From Lepeophtheirus salmonis (taxonomy: Eukaryota; Arthropoda; Copepoda; Siphonostomatoida; Caligidae), in the NCBI RefSeq assembly GCF_016086655.4, contig NC_052138.2:5146001-5210000 (forward strand): 64,000 nt of DNA, written 5' to 3'. The notes beneath the pieces were generated by a model. That model saw only the letters and a program-made list of their open reading frames with translations, was not told the origin of the DNA and did no database searches. Below, in pieces: positions 1 to 12,439 of the stretch; position 1 is the first letter of the stretch, and every line of letters begins with the position of its first letter. The position numbers were made by a program, and so were the translations under genes.

Positions 1-345
1 GCAGTTAAGCAAAAATACTTTCATTAGATCAGCTACAATCACTTGTGACAAGGGAGAGGTGGAGAAGGAATTAAACAATTACATAGGCAATAATTATTCC
101 CAAGTCGATCTTTAATTCCACTATGAGTTCAACAAGGACTTACAATTATAACTAGTCATGTCCAATTGTTAGCATAATTGGGCATGTTAAATATAAAAGG
201 TTCAATCAGGTTTTGACTATAATTGAATGCAGTAGAAAAGGATGTTCATTACTCATGAGTTAAATATTAATGACAACAGCTAAGGAAAAGAGAATACGTT
301 CTTTACATTACCAACTCTAAAAATAAAGGAGTACTGAAATAGATG
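1..345 (+). repeat. repeat family U, copy 1 (cut by the window edge)
   Basis: Matches stretches at 15180-15360 and 15900-16230 in ordered blocks: 'gatcagcta', 'gaggtggagaaggaa', 'caattattcccaagtcgat', 'ttccactatgagttcaac', 'aggacttacaattata'. There is no coding frame or visible terminal repeat. The class is unknown; it may be the remnant of a larger interspersed element. Confidence 0.6.
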
Positions 346-479
346 GTATCGAACCAAACCGGACTACACCGCAGTCCTCAGTCCTAGAAAAGCACCGAGA
401 CAACAATAGCAATGATTGCCCAGATCATATATATGGACCATATCATATGGATCCTATATGGTTATTTTCGTCATAAAAT

Positions 480-960
480 ATTTAAGAGATCTGGCCTTTA
501 AGCATTTTGTCTTAGGACATTTTACATTAAAGCCATCTTTCCTCAAGGATATTTCACTTAAAATATAATTAGGTAATGATAAAATTATGCCCAAAAAATT
601 CAATACATACTTATTATCGATATCTAACTTTGTAATAAGTTTGAACAAAAAAATAGAAGCAAATACGACAACAATACTAATCATGACTTCCACATTTTGT
701 ACGAACAAGGATACTATGTATGAGGAAAGAACATAATTTTATAATTATTCCAACGAAAACAAAGTTTTATCTTAATTTAAATTACATGTTTTGATTAAAA
801 AATTTAAAGGAAACATAATTTGCAAACAAAAATAAAATTTAACGAAGTATGAACCTCATATATTTATCTTTTTGAGGTGAAATATCTTTGAGTCAAAAAA
901 GCTTTAAGGAGGCATATCCTAAGGCAAAATGTCCTGAGGGGCAATAGTTTAAGGCAAAAG
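480..960. repeat. repeat family Y, foldback-like pair of inverted arms
   Basis: The left arm (484-560) and right arm (868-955) are imperfect inverted copies. Both carry 'gtgaaatatc', 'aagcttta'-like and 'aaaatgtcct(a/g)agg' motifs in opposite orientation. The AT-rich spacer of about 300 bases has no trusted gene. Short pieces of the same motif occur near 9240-9300, 35285-35340 and 58590-59005. The structure suggests a foldback or MITE-type DNA element. Confidence 0.5.
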
Positions 961-1009
961 TACGAGGTACCCTTACGTGGCTTGATAAAACCTTGCCATT
1001 TTTAGGGGA

Positions 1010-1105
1010 TATTCAATAGACCGACAGTCCCCAGGAGCAATAGTACCACTCCTAAGACAAGAATGGACTAGACGAAATAAATAAGGACCGATACATCACT
1101 AATTC
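1010..1105 (+). repeat. repeat family S fragment
   Basis: 'gaccgacagtcccc', 'ctaagac', 'actagac' and 'aaggaccg' motifs resemble the longer S copies at 17.5 and 54.5 kb. Confidence 0.4.
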
Positions 1106-1203
1106 AGAATAAATTTCGAGAAAAATACTCCCATAGGTTCTTATATTATCGGGCAACATGTTCTTATAAACCATTTATTTTATTAAATAATTTATTTATC
1201 CAA

Positions 1204-1545
1204 GGGCCGATGCAGAAACCGTCCCTTGGGGTGGGATGGAGAGGCGGTAGTCCTCCCCAAATTAAGGATTTTTGCTTTTTACTAGAAATCTTATTATTTG
1301 ATATTTTATGAATAGCTATTGATTTTTATAATTTTTTCTGAAAAACTATGGATTTTTGAAATTTTTTACAATAAATTTAATATTTCAAATTAATTTTTTG
1401 AAATTAATTTCCCAAAAATTTAATCTTTTGTGAATGGCTATGGATTTTTGGTGTTTTTTTTTCCAAAAATCTTATTTTTGAAAAAAAAAAATTCTAAAAA
1501 AATTAATTTCTGGAATTTTTTTTTTAACTTTTCAAAAGGATTTTA
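1204..1545 (-). mobile_element. H5 MITE copy R1 (degraded)
   Basis: The left boundary carries a G-rich segment like other H5 ends ('gggtgggatgg', 'cctccccaaattaagga', 'tttttgctttttactaga'), followed by the AT core with 'gtgaatggctatggattttt' units. The far terminus is lost. Orientation is opposite to R2. Confidence 0.55.
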
Positions 1546-2136
1546 AGTGGAACGGGATTCATTTCAAGTTCAACAGTAAGGACAGAAACAACCCCAATAT
1601 TAGAAGTAGTACCCTTGGACCTCATTAAATTATCATGTATGTATAATTATAACCCACATTACTAATTAATAATCTTCTTCTTTTTTTAAATAGAATAAAA
1701 TACCTGTTGGTAGCAGGTATTTTATTAGAACTAGATACTAATGATCGGTGATTTCTTTTTTTTTTTCTTTTTTTTTTTTTTGAGAAAAAAATTTAAATAA
1801 CCATAAAAAGTATTAATAATTAATAAATCTCTTAATCTAGGGTTTTAAATAGAAGAAGCACTTCTATTAAATCTCATTAATTCCTATCATCAGGTCCCCT
1901 CCATGGGGACCTCTATCAACTCCTCTCCATAAATGAAAAGTTTAATGAATTTCATTTAACTGAATGAATGAGAATTAAAGTCTCTGAATATTTCAAATAT
2001 TTATACTAATAAATAAATAGTTCGTACGTATATCTGTGAATGAATTTATGTAGGGGCTCTCGACTAGTGTGCTCCAACAAATATTGGCTTAGAGGCATCT
2101 TCCAAGACTCAACAACTCTTATTTAGCATTAGTCTT

Positions 2137-2519
2137 CAGAGGTGTCCGCAGGAATATATTTTGGGAAGAACTTTGTTTTTGGAAATTTTTTGAAAGTTCA
2201 AAAAATTAAATTATTAAATTATTTTGATTTTTTTTTTTTTCAAAAATACACATTTGTTCATAAACAAATTAATTCTTTTGAAAAAAAATTCAAATATTAA
2301 ATTTTTTGGAAGGAAAAATTCAAAATTTTTTAGCTATTCACAGCAAATTATTTTTTTTTTTGAAAAAAATTGAAAAATTAAATAACTTATATGAAAAAAA
2401 AAATTAAATAACTTTATTGAAAAAAAAAAATTAAAATATTAAATTTTCAAGTAAAAACCAAAAAATATTTTATTTTTGGGGTCCACAGGCCCTTTAGCCA
2501 ACCCCCTGCGGATGACAGT
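2137..2519 (+). mobile_element. H5 MITE copy R2
   Basis: It starts with cagaggtgtccgcagg and ends with cccctgcggatgacag, an imperfect terminal inverted repeat. The core is almost pure A/T with 'tttagctattcacag' units. No target duplication is readable. Confidence 0.65.
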
Positions 2520-2663
2520 TATCTTACTGAAAATCCTTTACAATTTTGTACCCTACTTGCAATTTATCTTGTAATTCTGTCTGTGCATCTTAAAATGGAA
2601 AATTCTAATTTGTCGGATGTGGGGTAAAAAATTTGTGAGGATCATAGCAAGCTCTTATGGCTC

Positions 2664-3002
2664 TTGCAAAAGATGATTTTAAATTTTCTGAGAGGAATAA
2701 AGGATGGCAGAAATTTAACTGCTCAATTCCAAATCTCCGCTGGAATAATTAAGTTTTTTATGCGATGGAAAGATTGCACAAAACTTTTTAATGACACTCT
2801 ATATGCCATAGTGCCCACTCCGACTGTTATAAAATACTTGCAAAAGCTAAACACAAAAGGATTAGAACATGCTAAAACTAACGTTACCAATGGTATATTT
2901 TTGTTCAGGATTTCCAAAAGTAACAGAGAAGTCTCATTGAAAACCAAGGGTTTACATCTGGTTTTGTTAATCTCTAGAGCCTTAATATATAATAACAACT
3001 AA
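2664..3002 (+). pseudogene. unrecognised ORF of 112 aa, possible transposon remnant
   Basis: The frame is open from an ATG to a stop after IYNNN, longer than expected in this AT-rich DNA, with balanced composition and segments such as KFFMRWKDCTKLFNDTLY and SLKTKGLHLVLLISRAL. I could not match it to a family with confidence. The region after the stop (3003-3170) reads like a continuation with further protein-like codons, so a decayed transposase or domesticated fragment is possible. No ITRs or introns are visible. Confidence 0.3.
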
Positions 3003-3979
3003 TGATGTGTTAAAAACTCAAGGCTGAGTGCAACTCTTATTTTGCACTTTCTACACATGTTACGTCTTTGGAATTTGTGGACTATGGCTGGAGAAAAACT
3101 TAATCACCTTCCGTCAACTTCAGGACAACATTTGAAGGCTTTGAAATGGATTTAAGACAATCGAACATCTAAATTAGAGACTTTTATTTAAATATGTTCA
3201 TCAATTATTTTTGTTTTATTGTGAATGCCGTATTTTTTTACCTTTGAGAGAGGAAAGAGATCCCAAGAACGTGACTGTTTCTTAACAACTGACTATATTT
3301 AAAAATTGATTTATTGTTACTATTTCACTTGATTTTCTATAAAATATAATTCTACTTTTTTTTTTTCACGATACATTGTTTACTTAATTACATTAAATGA
3401 ATTGATATTTAAAAAGTGGTATCTATTTATAAGGACATTGGATTCATGAATATTATATTTAACTAATTACACAGCATTTTATGAATTATTATTGGTTGGG
3501 GTCTTTCAAACTTTGGAATGAATATTCCTACCAAGTTAAAACACGGCTCATTTAGATGAGTAATTTCGTGTCAACTAAGTTTATTGTTGTCATAGGGAAT
3601 AAAAAGCCAAAGGAATGCATGTTTTCTTTAAGTGCCATACATAAATAAAGGACTAACAAGATATAGAATGATTGCCTCAAGGTAGGTACTTGAACGTTAC
3701 AATCTTCATGGATAAATTTTGATAGGATTTATAACTGAAATTCCCGTTAGTAAGTTATTCAATTTTTCTGTTGGAGAATAAAGGATTGTGATCAAAAAAT
3801 CTTGGCAATAGGGCTCAAAGAATTATAACTGTGGTCCCTCAGCATAAAAAAAAACAATCTTGAATAAGAATGAAGAAAAAAAGAAGAAAATCCAAATTTA
3901 TCATGTGACTTCATATAAATATAAGTTTATACAGAAGATTGTTTTTCAAACTTTATTGAGAACATGCTCTTGAAGACAA

Positions 3980-4560
3980 TGGGAACAAAATTAAGCTTAT
4001 TTCCAGTAAATTATAACTGTAATCTACATTTTTATTCAATATGGTCTCCCTGAGTCTCAACAGCCCATGCTGCCTTAATTGCGAACTCCAAAGATCTCAC
4101 TGACCGGCTAGTTGCAAGCAGCTCCCTCGACCTTTGACAAGATGGAATTATCAAAAGGTGGACACGTTCCAAAGAAGCTTGTCTCTAGACCACCTCGTCT
4201 CGTTTGTGACCTTTGAAATTAGATTTTTCTTCACCCGTGCTCTTGATCTTTCTCCAAAGTCATCTTTAATGATCCTACGAATCCTTAACTTTGCTCACAT
4301 TCATCTTCTTGGGCATAGCGGAAATATTCCTCACGGGATTTCTAACAAGTTTGTTTCAGATATTTCCCAGACTTTTCTGGCAACTGTTCCTTGGGTTCAA
4401 ATCGCTTTTTAACGCCATACACAGCCGTCCGACTGATCCTGAGATCATTGGCAATCTCGCTTTGGGCCTTTTAGTGCGTCAGCATTTATTGGACAATAAT
4501 TATTTTGGTTTCGTTTTTATGGTTTAAAAAAAATAAATCCAATATTTATAAATAAAAACA
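3980..4560 (-). mobile_element. TcC: degraded Tc1-like transposase remnant
   Basis: The minus strand encodes AQSEIANDLRISRTAVYGVKKRFE (split as AQSEIANDLRIS / RTAVYGVKKRFE), a Tc1-type helix-turn-helix. After frame breaks comes KKMNVSKV, then RRIIKDDFGERSRARVKK and LISKVTNETRW, which is the usual order of the second DNA-binding domain. A C-terminal scrap (AIKAAW) follows, so the catalytic core is deleted. Stops and shifts make it non-functional. I could not place terminal repeats. Confidence 0.75.
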
Positions 4561-5689
4561 ATTGCAAATGATTATTAGAATATAACACAGCCTCCCTTTT
4601 GTAAAAATTCTTATAAAAACTCAAACTGTGAGCATTTTTTTATCTATAAACTTAAATATGACGCGTGAGACACATCCTAATATTTGATAGACATATTCAA
4701 GTCCATTATATGCCTTCTATTCGAATTACTGGAATGATTTTAGATATACAAGAGTTAAAGCTCTTATTTATAACCTTTATTTGACTTAAGAGACTTATAT
4801 TGTCCCCAATATTGCCATCTTTCAAATACAATCCATCAATTTATCATTCTGTTATTGTGGAGATCAATTTTAGCATCATTAAAGTGCAATTTTCAACACA
4901 GCCAAAGGTTTAATAAGAATAATCCTCGTTAACAGAAATGAATGATAATACGTAGATGAATACAATTGTAATCCACACTCCATTTTGAGAAGAATCATTC
5001 TAGCTTACTTTGAGTTGACCGGCCACAACTCTTTATAGGTAGTACATACTTGTATTTAGGGTTCTTACAAAGCTATTTTAAGGGACCCTTGGGCAAGTTT
5101 CTAAGGAGTCAGGACTCACTCCTGGTCGAATATTAAATAATAGGTTGGGGAAAAAGGGATTTCTTATTTTTCGTTTAATTTCAATGCTTTATAAGAAATG
5201 TAACAATCATTATTACACTTTAAGCAAAGTATGCCCTGTTATGTTTGATAACTTGTTGCCAACGAGAATCATACTAAATAATAAGTCCTTGTCCCTATTT
5301 GCAAAAAAACTCAGACAACCAATTTTTACAGGCCTCTATTGAGTCCACAGGTAGGAAGAGGAGTAGTTACTGGCTGCCACGCCGACACTGTAGTGTAGAT
5401 GCATAAGAAATTCCTATCCGAGCTCCCGGAGCTTATTACACGTCATCAAAAATGTGTATTGTTGTCTCTTATTTACCAATGCTGGACGCTTATGTTCGAT
5501 CATCATCTTGGAACAGTCTATTTGTTCCCAGTAGAGGAAAGAATTGAGTGAGAAAAAAATCCCACTCAAACCACCGTTTTGCAGCATGAGCCAAAAGAGT
5601 ATCTGTCCCATATACGTCGCAAATTTTTCACTTTCAGGTAGTAAAATTGCAAAATATGGAAAATTTATTCCAACAGAAAACCTCGGTCT

Positions 5690-6120
5690 GGAATGATCTC
5701 ATATAAAAATTCGGTCTAGATCGGTCCAAAGGAAAAATTCGGTCTAGTTCGGTCCCAAAAAAAGTCGGTCTGGACAGATTTTACAGATAATGTGCTTATA
5801 ACATGACATCACATGTTTTTTCAAGTCAATGACGTTAGACGAAGTTTAAACAGAGATATCTCGAATTAATTTTGATCCGTCGTCTCTTGTATATACAGTA
5901 TTTGTTCTGGAACTTATCGTGTACTTTTGAGATTTATATATTAAAAAAAATGAATGACAGTTGATCTAGAAAAAAAAGTTGGTCTCTCATAATATATATG
6001 TATGAGACTGAAAAAATCGGTCCATAAAGTGAGACCTAATCAAAATCAGTCTACAAAGTGAGACCGAAAATATCAGTCAGAGACCAAGGTTTGGACCGAA
6101 TAAGCTGTCTAGAAACACTA
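5690..6120. repeat. repeat family S, copy rich in 'cggtct' motifs
   Basis: Short units such as 'cggtctagatcggtcc', 'ggtctagttcggtccc' and 'gagaccgaaaatatcag' recur through the stretch in a loose tandem pattern around an AT-rich middle. Related stretches lie at 17.5, 23.9, 29.4, 49.0, 50.6 and 54.5 kb. No coding potential is seen. Confidence 0.5.
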
Positions 6121-6889
6121 TTTGAGACCTTCATACTTGACGACGCACAATAATTCAAGACTGAACCGGCCAAGCGCAATACTTTATGAAAAGTGATTGT
6201 AGTATACACTCACACCTTTACAACGCCTTATCGTATGATACGATGTGTCCAATTGTCAAGAAGATTTATTTAAATACGAAATTACTTTTTCCTTAACCTA
6301 ATATATACGTCTAAAATAAATTCTCAATAATAAAGAAAACGACCTTTCATAAATAAAAAAATTAAGATAAGAATGTCAGAAAATCGTCATTCAATGAAAT
6401 ATGCGTAAAATTATTAATTTGGCCGTTAAAAAAGGATTTTTCAAAAAAGACAACCAGGCAGCAGAATTTATTTTTTAATCAAATAAAAAAAGCCATCTTC
6501 TTTATTTTTGCTCTATGACCCGCTCACGCTAAAACCTCCCTTCGTGACAAGATATATATTTTTTTAATTTATAATGCCCTTAACAATAATATCACAGATA
6601 GACGGAAGAATCCTTAATTGAATGGAATTCAATATTGTATTATTAAAACTCATAAAATCATATAAATATTATATATTTTTTAATGAATGCGATTCTACAA
6701 TTTAATAATCCCTATTTTAATCCTTTTTATATATTTTTAAATCCTTATTAAACTTGATGATATAAATTCATGTTAAAAAAAAGGATAGTTTTAATTCGAA
6801 TTCTTGAAGAATTTGATAAGGCGATTTATTTATTGGAATTCCGACTCGTCAAGCTACATATGTATATTTAGTTAATTAAATAGAGCATT

Positions 6890-7085
6890 TTTATGTGACG
6901 TCAGCATTGTTTATCTACGCTATTTTGGGGTAGGCATCAATAACCAAGTTTTATACTAATGAAACCCCTTTATTCCTTAATGTTAAAGAAATTAGTGAAC
7001 AATTGAATGTCAAAATGGAACTAACAAATAAAAGAACTTAAAACTTACTCCCTATCAAGTATATATCAAGGGCTTGACGGTTGTT
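6890..7085 (-). mobile_element. M-family MITE, truncated copy M1
   Basis: It contains the M terminus ('atgtgacgtcagcattgtt') followed by the usual blocks 'aaccaagttttata', 'ttaaagaaattagtgaac', 'gtcaaaatgg' and 'acaaataaaagaactt'. The rest of the element is missing. Confidence 0.6.
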
Positions 7086-7739
7086 AAAATTAGCCACTCG
7101 CTAAGAGGGTTAGTCGACTTTTCTTTTAAAATAAGTTAAGTTTTGGAAGGACAATTGTTTTTAATTGTTTTCATTTATCTAGCTTCTAATTGAGACATAA
7201 TACTTTTTGCTTCGACAACTCCACACAAAGAACTCCCTATCGTATTAGCCCAAGACTCGAGCAGTTTCAATTTTCGTACGAAATTTTAAATTATCTAGCT
7301 GAATACATCAGCACATGAAGGCGTAATCCTCATCTTTATGTACTAGGGCCCTGGATATAAATGATGTTTTGTAGATTTTATAGGGGAAATCGATATTTGC
7401 CATTATTTAACAGGGATTTTGTGGTTGGATTCAGGTCATGAAGAGTAAATATATGACCATTTATTGCTTCCATTTCAAAATACCTAGGATTTTCTACACC
7501 CTTGCAAAAATATATTTGCATTCATTTTGTCTCACAATATCCACTATAGATGGATAATCAAAGACTGGATCCCCGTGCAATGTAATTCTTTGTACAGTTG
7601 TACCCAAGTTGAGATATGGACTCCAAAAAACTGTTTGATAGGTCAGAGCTGAGCATAATCACTCATAGTCTTTATTTTCACTGTATATTCAACGTAAAAG
7701 AAGTTGAAAAAAGTTATTTAAGGTACGAAATTACCTAGC

Positions 7740-7925
7740 AAAAAGGGCTAGATGTAAGCCATTCTGGACATGCGTGACGGATTTTTTCTAGCCATGAACT
7801 AGATGATAGTCGTGTCTGACGAGTCCTGCATATATCTCCCCAAGGGTATTGCTAGCTTTCATCATTCTCAACAGGAGGCACTAGGTAACCGTGTTCCCCA
7901 AACGGTTCTCCCAGAATGTTAATAT
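7740..7925 (+). pseudogene. possible Tc1-like transposase scrap
   Basis: One frame reads MIVVSDESCIYLPKGIASF, where SDES resembles the S-D-E block around an acidic catalytic residue of Tc1/mariner enzymes. Flanking codons do not extend the match, so this is weak. Confidence 0.25.
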
Positions 7926-8310
7926 TATTGCCAAATAATATAGAAAATTACTCTCCCAACAAATCCTCATAATATTTTCGTTTGAGCCTAAGTTGCAATT
8001 TATTTGAATGCCAAAGGTTTCCTGATCAGACTATATAGATAGTTTGTAGAATCCGTCTCATAACGAGGCCTATAAAATAAGAAACATTCATGTCGTAGGT
8101 AAATATTACATCATTATTGAAAGTTACTTTTGGCATGTTAACGAGTCAAAAAATAACAAAAAAATTGTCTAAGTGCGAATGAAAATATACTCATTTGTAG
8201 CCTCATAATGATGTCATCCAAAAATTAAAATAGAATATTTATAAATATGCACGCACATGGCTTGAAAAAGATAATGTCATCTCGAAATTATATATATATA
8301 TGAATATATA

Positions 8311-9123
8311 CCAAGTGGTACATTGAAATCAGGACACTTACTAATTCAATAATTATTGAAGGCTGAGTGATTGAAATTAATGCAAATTTCAATGTATTAA
8401 GAAATAGAAAATTAGATACAAAAAAAAAAAAAGAAAACATAGAAGTCGAAAAAATGACACTTGAACGTGATTGAGGAATTTCCATTCGCGCACTCCAAGC
8501 AATTGGCCGTCTCCAGGACCATTGTCTATGCCGTCAGCAAGTCCAAAACGTTGGAATGGAAGAAGGGCTCTGTCAAAAGGCTAAACTGGATCTGGAGGAG
8601 TTAAACAAAACAGACCAGGTCAATCCCCTCAAGTCTATGTGAGCCCATGCAAGAGATCTTGGGGTTTCACAACAGACTGTACAGAGAGCTATCATAAAAA
8701 AGTGGTTGCAAATAGCCTTGCAAGGGTGGAGAGGCCACTTTTGACACCAGCAATGAATGAAAGAAACCTATCTCTTCCGTTGCAAGAATCATTTGAATGA
8801 GTTCTTTTGAACTCTTTTATGACACTTTTGTCTGGCCAATAGCCTCGATGTCGACTACACATATTGGGTGCATGTCGAGGGGAGGGCTTGCAGTATACGT
8901 CATCAAAAAACTGAGGCACTCAAAACCCTGTCAGCTTGAGAAAGGAATACATCTGCAGCAGGCACCAGTTATTTCGTTGTACCCTTAGGGCGGCCATATT
9001 AATAGAGCTCAGTCATCCATCTATTTATATTATTAATTTTGTTGAAGTTATATTGTTAATTAATAAATTATATCTTGTTGAAGTTTAAAATTCAAAGTGT
9101 TCAGATTTTAATGTACCACTTGG
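8311..9123 (+). mobile_element. TcA copy A: 813-bp internally deleted Tc1/mariner element
   Basis: Terminal inverted repeats CCAAGTGGTACATTGAAATC and GATTTTAATGTACCACTTGG bound the element, each next to a TA (8309-8310 and 9124-9125), the target site typical of the superfamily. Inside, broken frames encode LERDRGISIRALQAIGR (a helix-turn-helix start), KAKLDLEELNKT, DLGVSQQTVQRAI, and a C-terminal part with WVHVEG. The central catalytic region is missing at the junction near 8800. The element is non-autonomous and carries frameshifts. Confidence 0.88.
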
Positions 9124-9129
9124 TATGTT

Positions 9130-10340
9130 TATGGCTTTACCTAATTGTATCATATATCTGACCCTAACATGTATTAAAAATACGTTATGACATCGTGATA
9201 CAAATCTTATTAACATATCTACGATATGTTAATAAGGTTCTAGGACACTTTGCCATATATTTTATTACCAAAAGCCACATTGCCGAACGAAAACTTAGCC
9301 AAAAATATATAAATATATATAATGATAATTCATGATGTAATACTATGTAATTATCTACTTGACTACTCCAATCACAAACACATCTTGATAACTATAAGGT
9401 CAGAGATAACTTTGAGTTGAGAAGTGATATGATAAAGACTTGACCAGATCCATAAGAACTCCAACACTTATGATCCAAACAATTGATTCATTCGCATTGT
9501 CTATTGAGTCTCAATCCTTAATTTATTGAATCCTTCTCTTCATTAAACATTATTTTCTCTTAGTAATTTATTTATGGGGTGGTTGTCATTATTTTTGTTA
9601 CAGCTGTAGAGGTTCGAGCCAACTTTAGAAGCATCCTTATAAAGATATGAATCAACTATTAATTAATCAACACTTCATCATTGCAATTCGTGGCAAGTAA
9701 TTCAACATTTTATTTTTTAATGTTGGAGTGACATGAATGGGAATCATAATTACACAGGATTGTGGAAACTATACCCTTTTCTTGAACATCAAAAAAGTCA
9801 TAAAATTTACATCCCAATTATATTATATATAATATTTTATGGTGGACTCTTGCAGATTTTCACTAGTCTCTTCTGTATATCAATTATGAGCCCCCAAAAA
9901 GACGTCCCCTTCAACTATGATGGGATTTAGGACGTTTGTGTAAGATTATATAGGGAAGACGGGAACAACTTTTCAAGCTATCTTCAGTCTACCCTATATA
10001 TGAGTGATTATCTTTAAAGATAATTAAATTATTATAACTTGTACAAGTTGCAACTTGTACACAGCATATATAAGGAATGATCATCTCTTTAGATAATTAA
10101 ATTAATAACTGTTTAACTCACATCTTGATCATTCGTGATTATTTTCTTGCATGAGGATCTCATTAAAAGCAAAGCGTTATTCATAATTATTTCTCAATCA
10201 ATCAATTTGACTATCAATTCTATCCGATAAGAACAATCGATCAAATTACCTAATTATGAATTGGGAAGGGAGTAAGGATCTTCATTTGATTGGGTTCTTA
10301 ATTAAGGACATTATCACATAACATCTATATTGATGACATA
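9130..10340. other. AT-rich intergenic DNA, little recognisable content
   Basis: A short Y-family scrap occurs near 9240-9310 and a V-family palindrome at 10039-10068. A 65-codon frame at 9733-9930 has no family I recognise and is probably chance. Confidence 0.4.
10039..10068. repeat. family V palindromic motif (acttgtacaagttgcaactt)
   Basis: The palindrome acttgtacaagt lies next to an inverted half-site 'gcaacttgtaca'. The same module recurs at about 23490, 24530, 34875, 35430 and 50320. Its origin is unknown. Confidence 0.6.
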
Positions 10341-10354
10341 CGAAGAAAGATATG

Positions 10355-11154
10355 CAGGGGGGTCCGCAGGATTATACTTTGAAGTGGCGTAGCTTTTGAA
10401 ATTTTTTTGAAAAAAAAAATCTAAGAATTAAAAGATTTTGTGAAAAATAATTCAAAAATCCATATTACTCACAAAAAATTTCAAAATCCATAATTACTCA
10501 CAAAAAATTTCAAAAATACCCAGTTGTTGACAAACAATTTGAAAAAAATTTTAAAAATATAAATCCAGTACTATTTACCAAAAAATATTTTTTCTGGAAA
10601 GAAATCTATAGCAGTTCACAAAAAAAATTAAAAAATTAAAAATCGAATATTAAATTTTTGGAAAAAATTTCAAAAATCCATGTTTATTCACAAAAAATTT
10701 CAAAAATCTATGTTTATTCACAAAAAATTTCAAAAATCCACAATATTTGACAAAAAAATTGAAAATTAAATTTTTTTCAAGTTAAATTTCAGAAATTAAA
10801 TTTAAAAATAAAGTTGTAAAATCCACAACTATTCAAAAAGAATTTCAGAACTTAAATATCAAATATTATATTTTTTGTAAAAAAAATTTGAAAATCCATA
10901 GCTATTGACGAAAATTAAATTTTGTAAAAAAAAATTGAAAAAAACATAGCTATTCACCAAAAATTTCAAAACATGAATCTCAAATATTACAATTTTTGAA
11001 AAAAAAAGTTTAAAATCCACAGCTGTTCATGTAAAAATTCAAAATTAAAACTTTGAAGGAAAAAAAAATGAGAAATTAAATGTTTTGGAATTGGAAATTT
11101 TTGGATATTGGAATGAGCTAAGCCTCCCTAGCCCTCCACTTGCAGATGCCCCTG
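10355..11154 (+). mobile_element. H5 MITE copy R3, 800 bp
   Basis: It begins caggggggtccgcaggatta and ends ttgcagatgcccctg. Flanking pentamers are atatg and acatg, so a 5-bp target duplication survives at 4 of 5 bases. The interior is a decayed tandem array of units of about 30 bp built on 'aaaaatccatgtttattcac'. No coding capacity. Confidence 0.75.
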
Positions 11155-11159
11155 ACATG

Positions 11160-12430
11160 ACACTCTGAAGGATATTATTAAAGGCTCAAGTCAAATGGTT
11201 CGTGTGATTGATATAGTTGGACATAAGATGTGTGTACAGAATACTCGAATTGTATTTCATCTGTATTAAAAATCATTAATTAATATTACATATGATGCGG
11301 TGAGTTAACATTAAAACAATCTTGAAGAAAGATCAAGAAAAAAAGAGAAATAATCATTTTTTTTTACTTCATATACACTCTGATAAAAAAGAAACCGTTA
11401 TTTTCGCATTCCGAATTCAATTATCATTCGATTCTTAAATTTATTTTAAAGTTATGTTGGTACAAATTTCCATAACGTTTGCATTGTTTTAGTCTTTAAG
11501 TGTACTCCACAATGTTCTACTATTGAAAAAAAAAGAAAGATTAATTATGGGGGAACATTTTTTTAAAACTTTTGACTGAATATTAATTCCTCAAAAATTT
11601 AGCACTTTGTAAAAAAATGATTATTTTAGATTAATAAACAATCTTTCAAATTTTTTAATAGAACTTTTCCTTCAATTAATTTTTTCTTTGTGTAGCAATT
11701 CTTTGAAACTGGAATTCGAATAAAAGGTTTATTTTTGATCAGACCTGTTACATACATCCCAATATTTCATAGATATATTTGGGTCAATTTCAGACACTGT
11801 ATTCAAATTTCTGGGATGAGTTGAGATACTCAAAAGTATAAGGTATATCTTAAAATTTTTATTTAGTCTATGAGACTTCATTGGGCCCCAATATGACCCC
11901 TTTCAAATAGAAGAATCTATCAATTTTGAATTAATACATTGCTACAATATATAAAGTGAAATTTGCTGATACATATCGACGATAATTGTTCGTGATTGAA
12001 TACAAAATATTCCAACTAAACACAATTTTGAGAAAAATCATTGTATATAGCTTTTGTCTTGACGATCCACATATTTATGTAAGAAAAATCAAGATGTCAT
12101 CAAGAGATAAAAGAAAGAAAAATGATGCGATGAAAATTACTTTCACCGTTTTAATTAGTGTGAGGGTTTTTTTAAGAAAAAAATTAAATTAAATAGTTCC
12201 CAATATGGAGAGAAAAAAAACATTGAATGTTTTTATTTGAAAAAAAAAACCCACCTAATTCCATATAAGGAAACTTTCCTGTTATTGTATATCTATCAAC
12301 AATATATATAGACAGTTGTGTTGGATTTGAGTAAAAAAGTTTGTCTTCTTTGTCAAGTCAAGTTTGTGTTAGGACAAAATCACTTTTTAGTTCGTTTTAG
12401 CTTTAGTTTAAGCTTTTGAAATTTTCCATA
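11160..12430. other. AT-rich intergenic DNA without a supported gene
   Basis: I find no protein family, tRNA or terminal repeat here. A 68-codon frame at 11986-12192 is Lys/Arg/Ile-rich and most likely chance. Confidence 0.4.
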
Positions 12431-12439
12431 AATTATGTA

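Noticed and set aside
9600..9625. 'aggttcgagcc' as a tRNA T-arm
   Set aside because: No D-arm, anticodon arm or acceptor stem can be folded around it.
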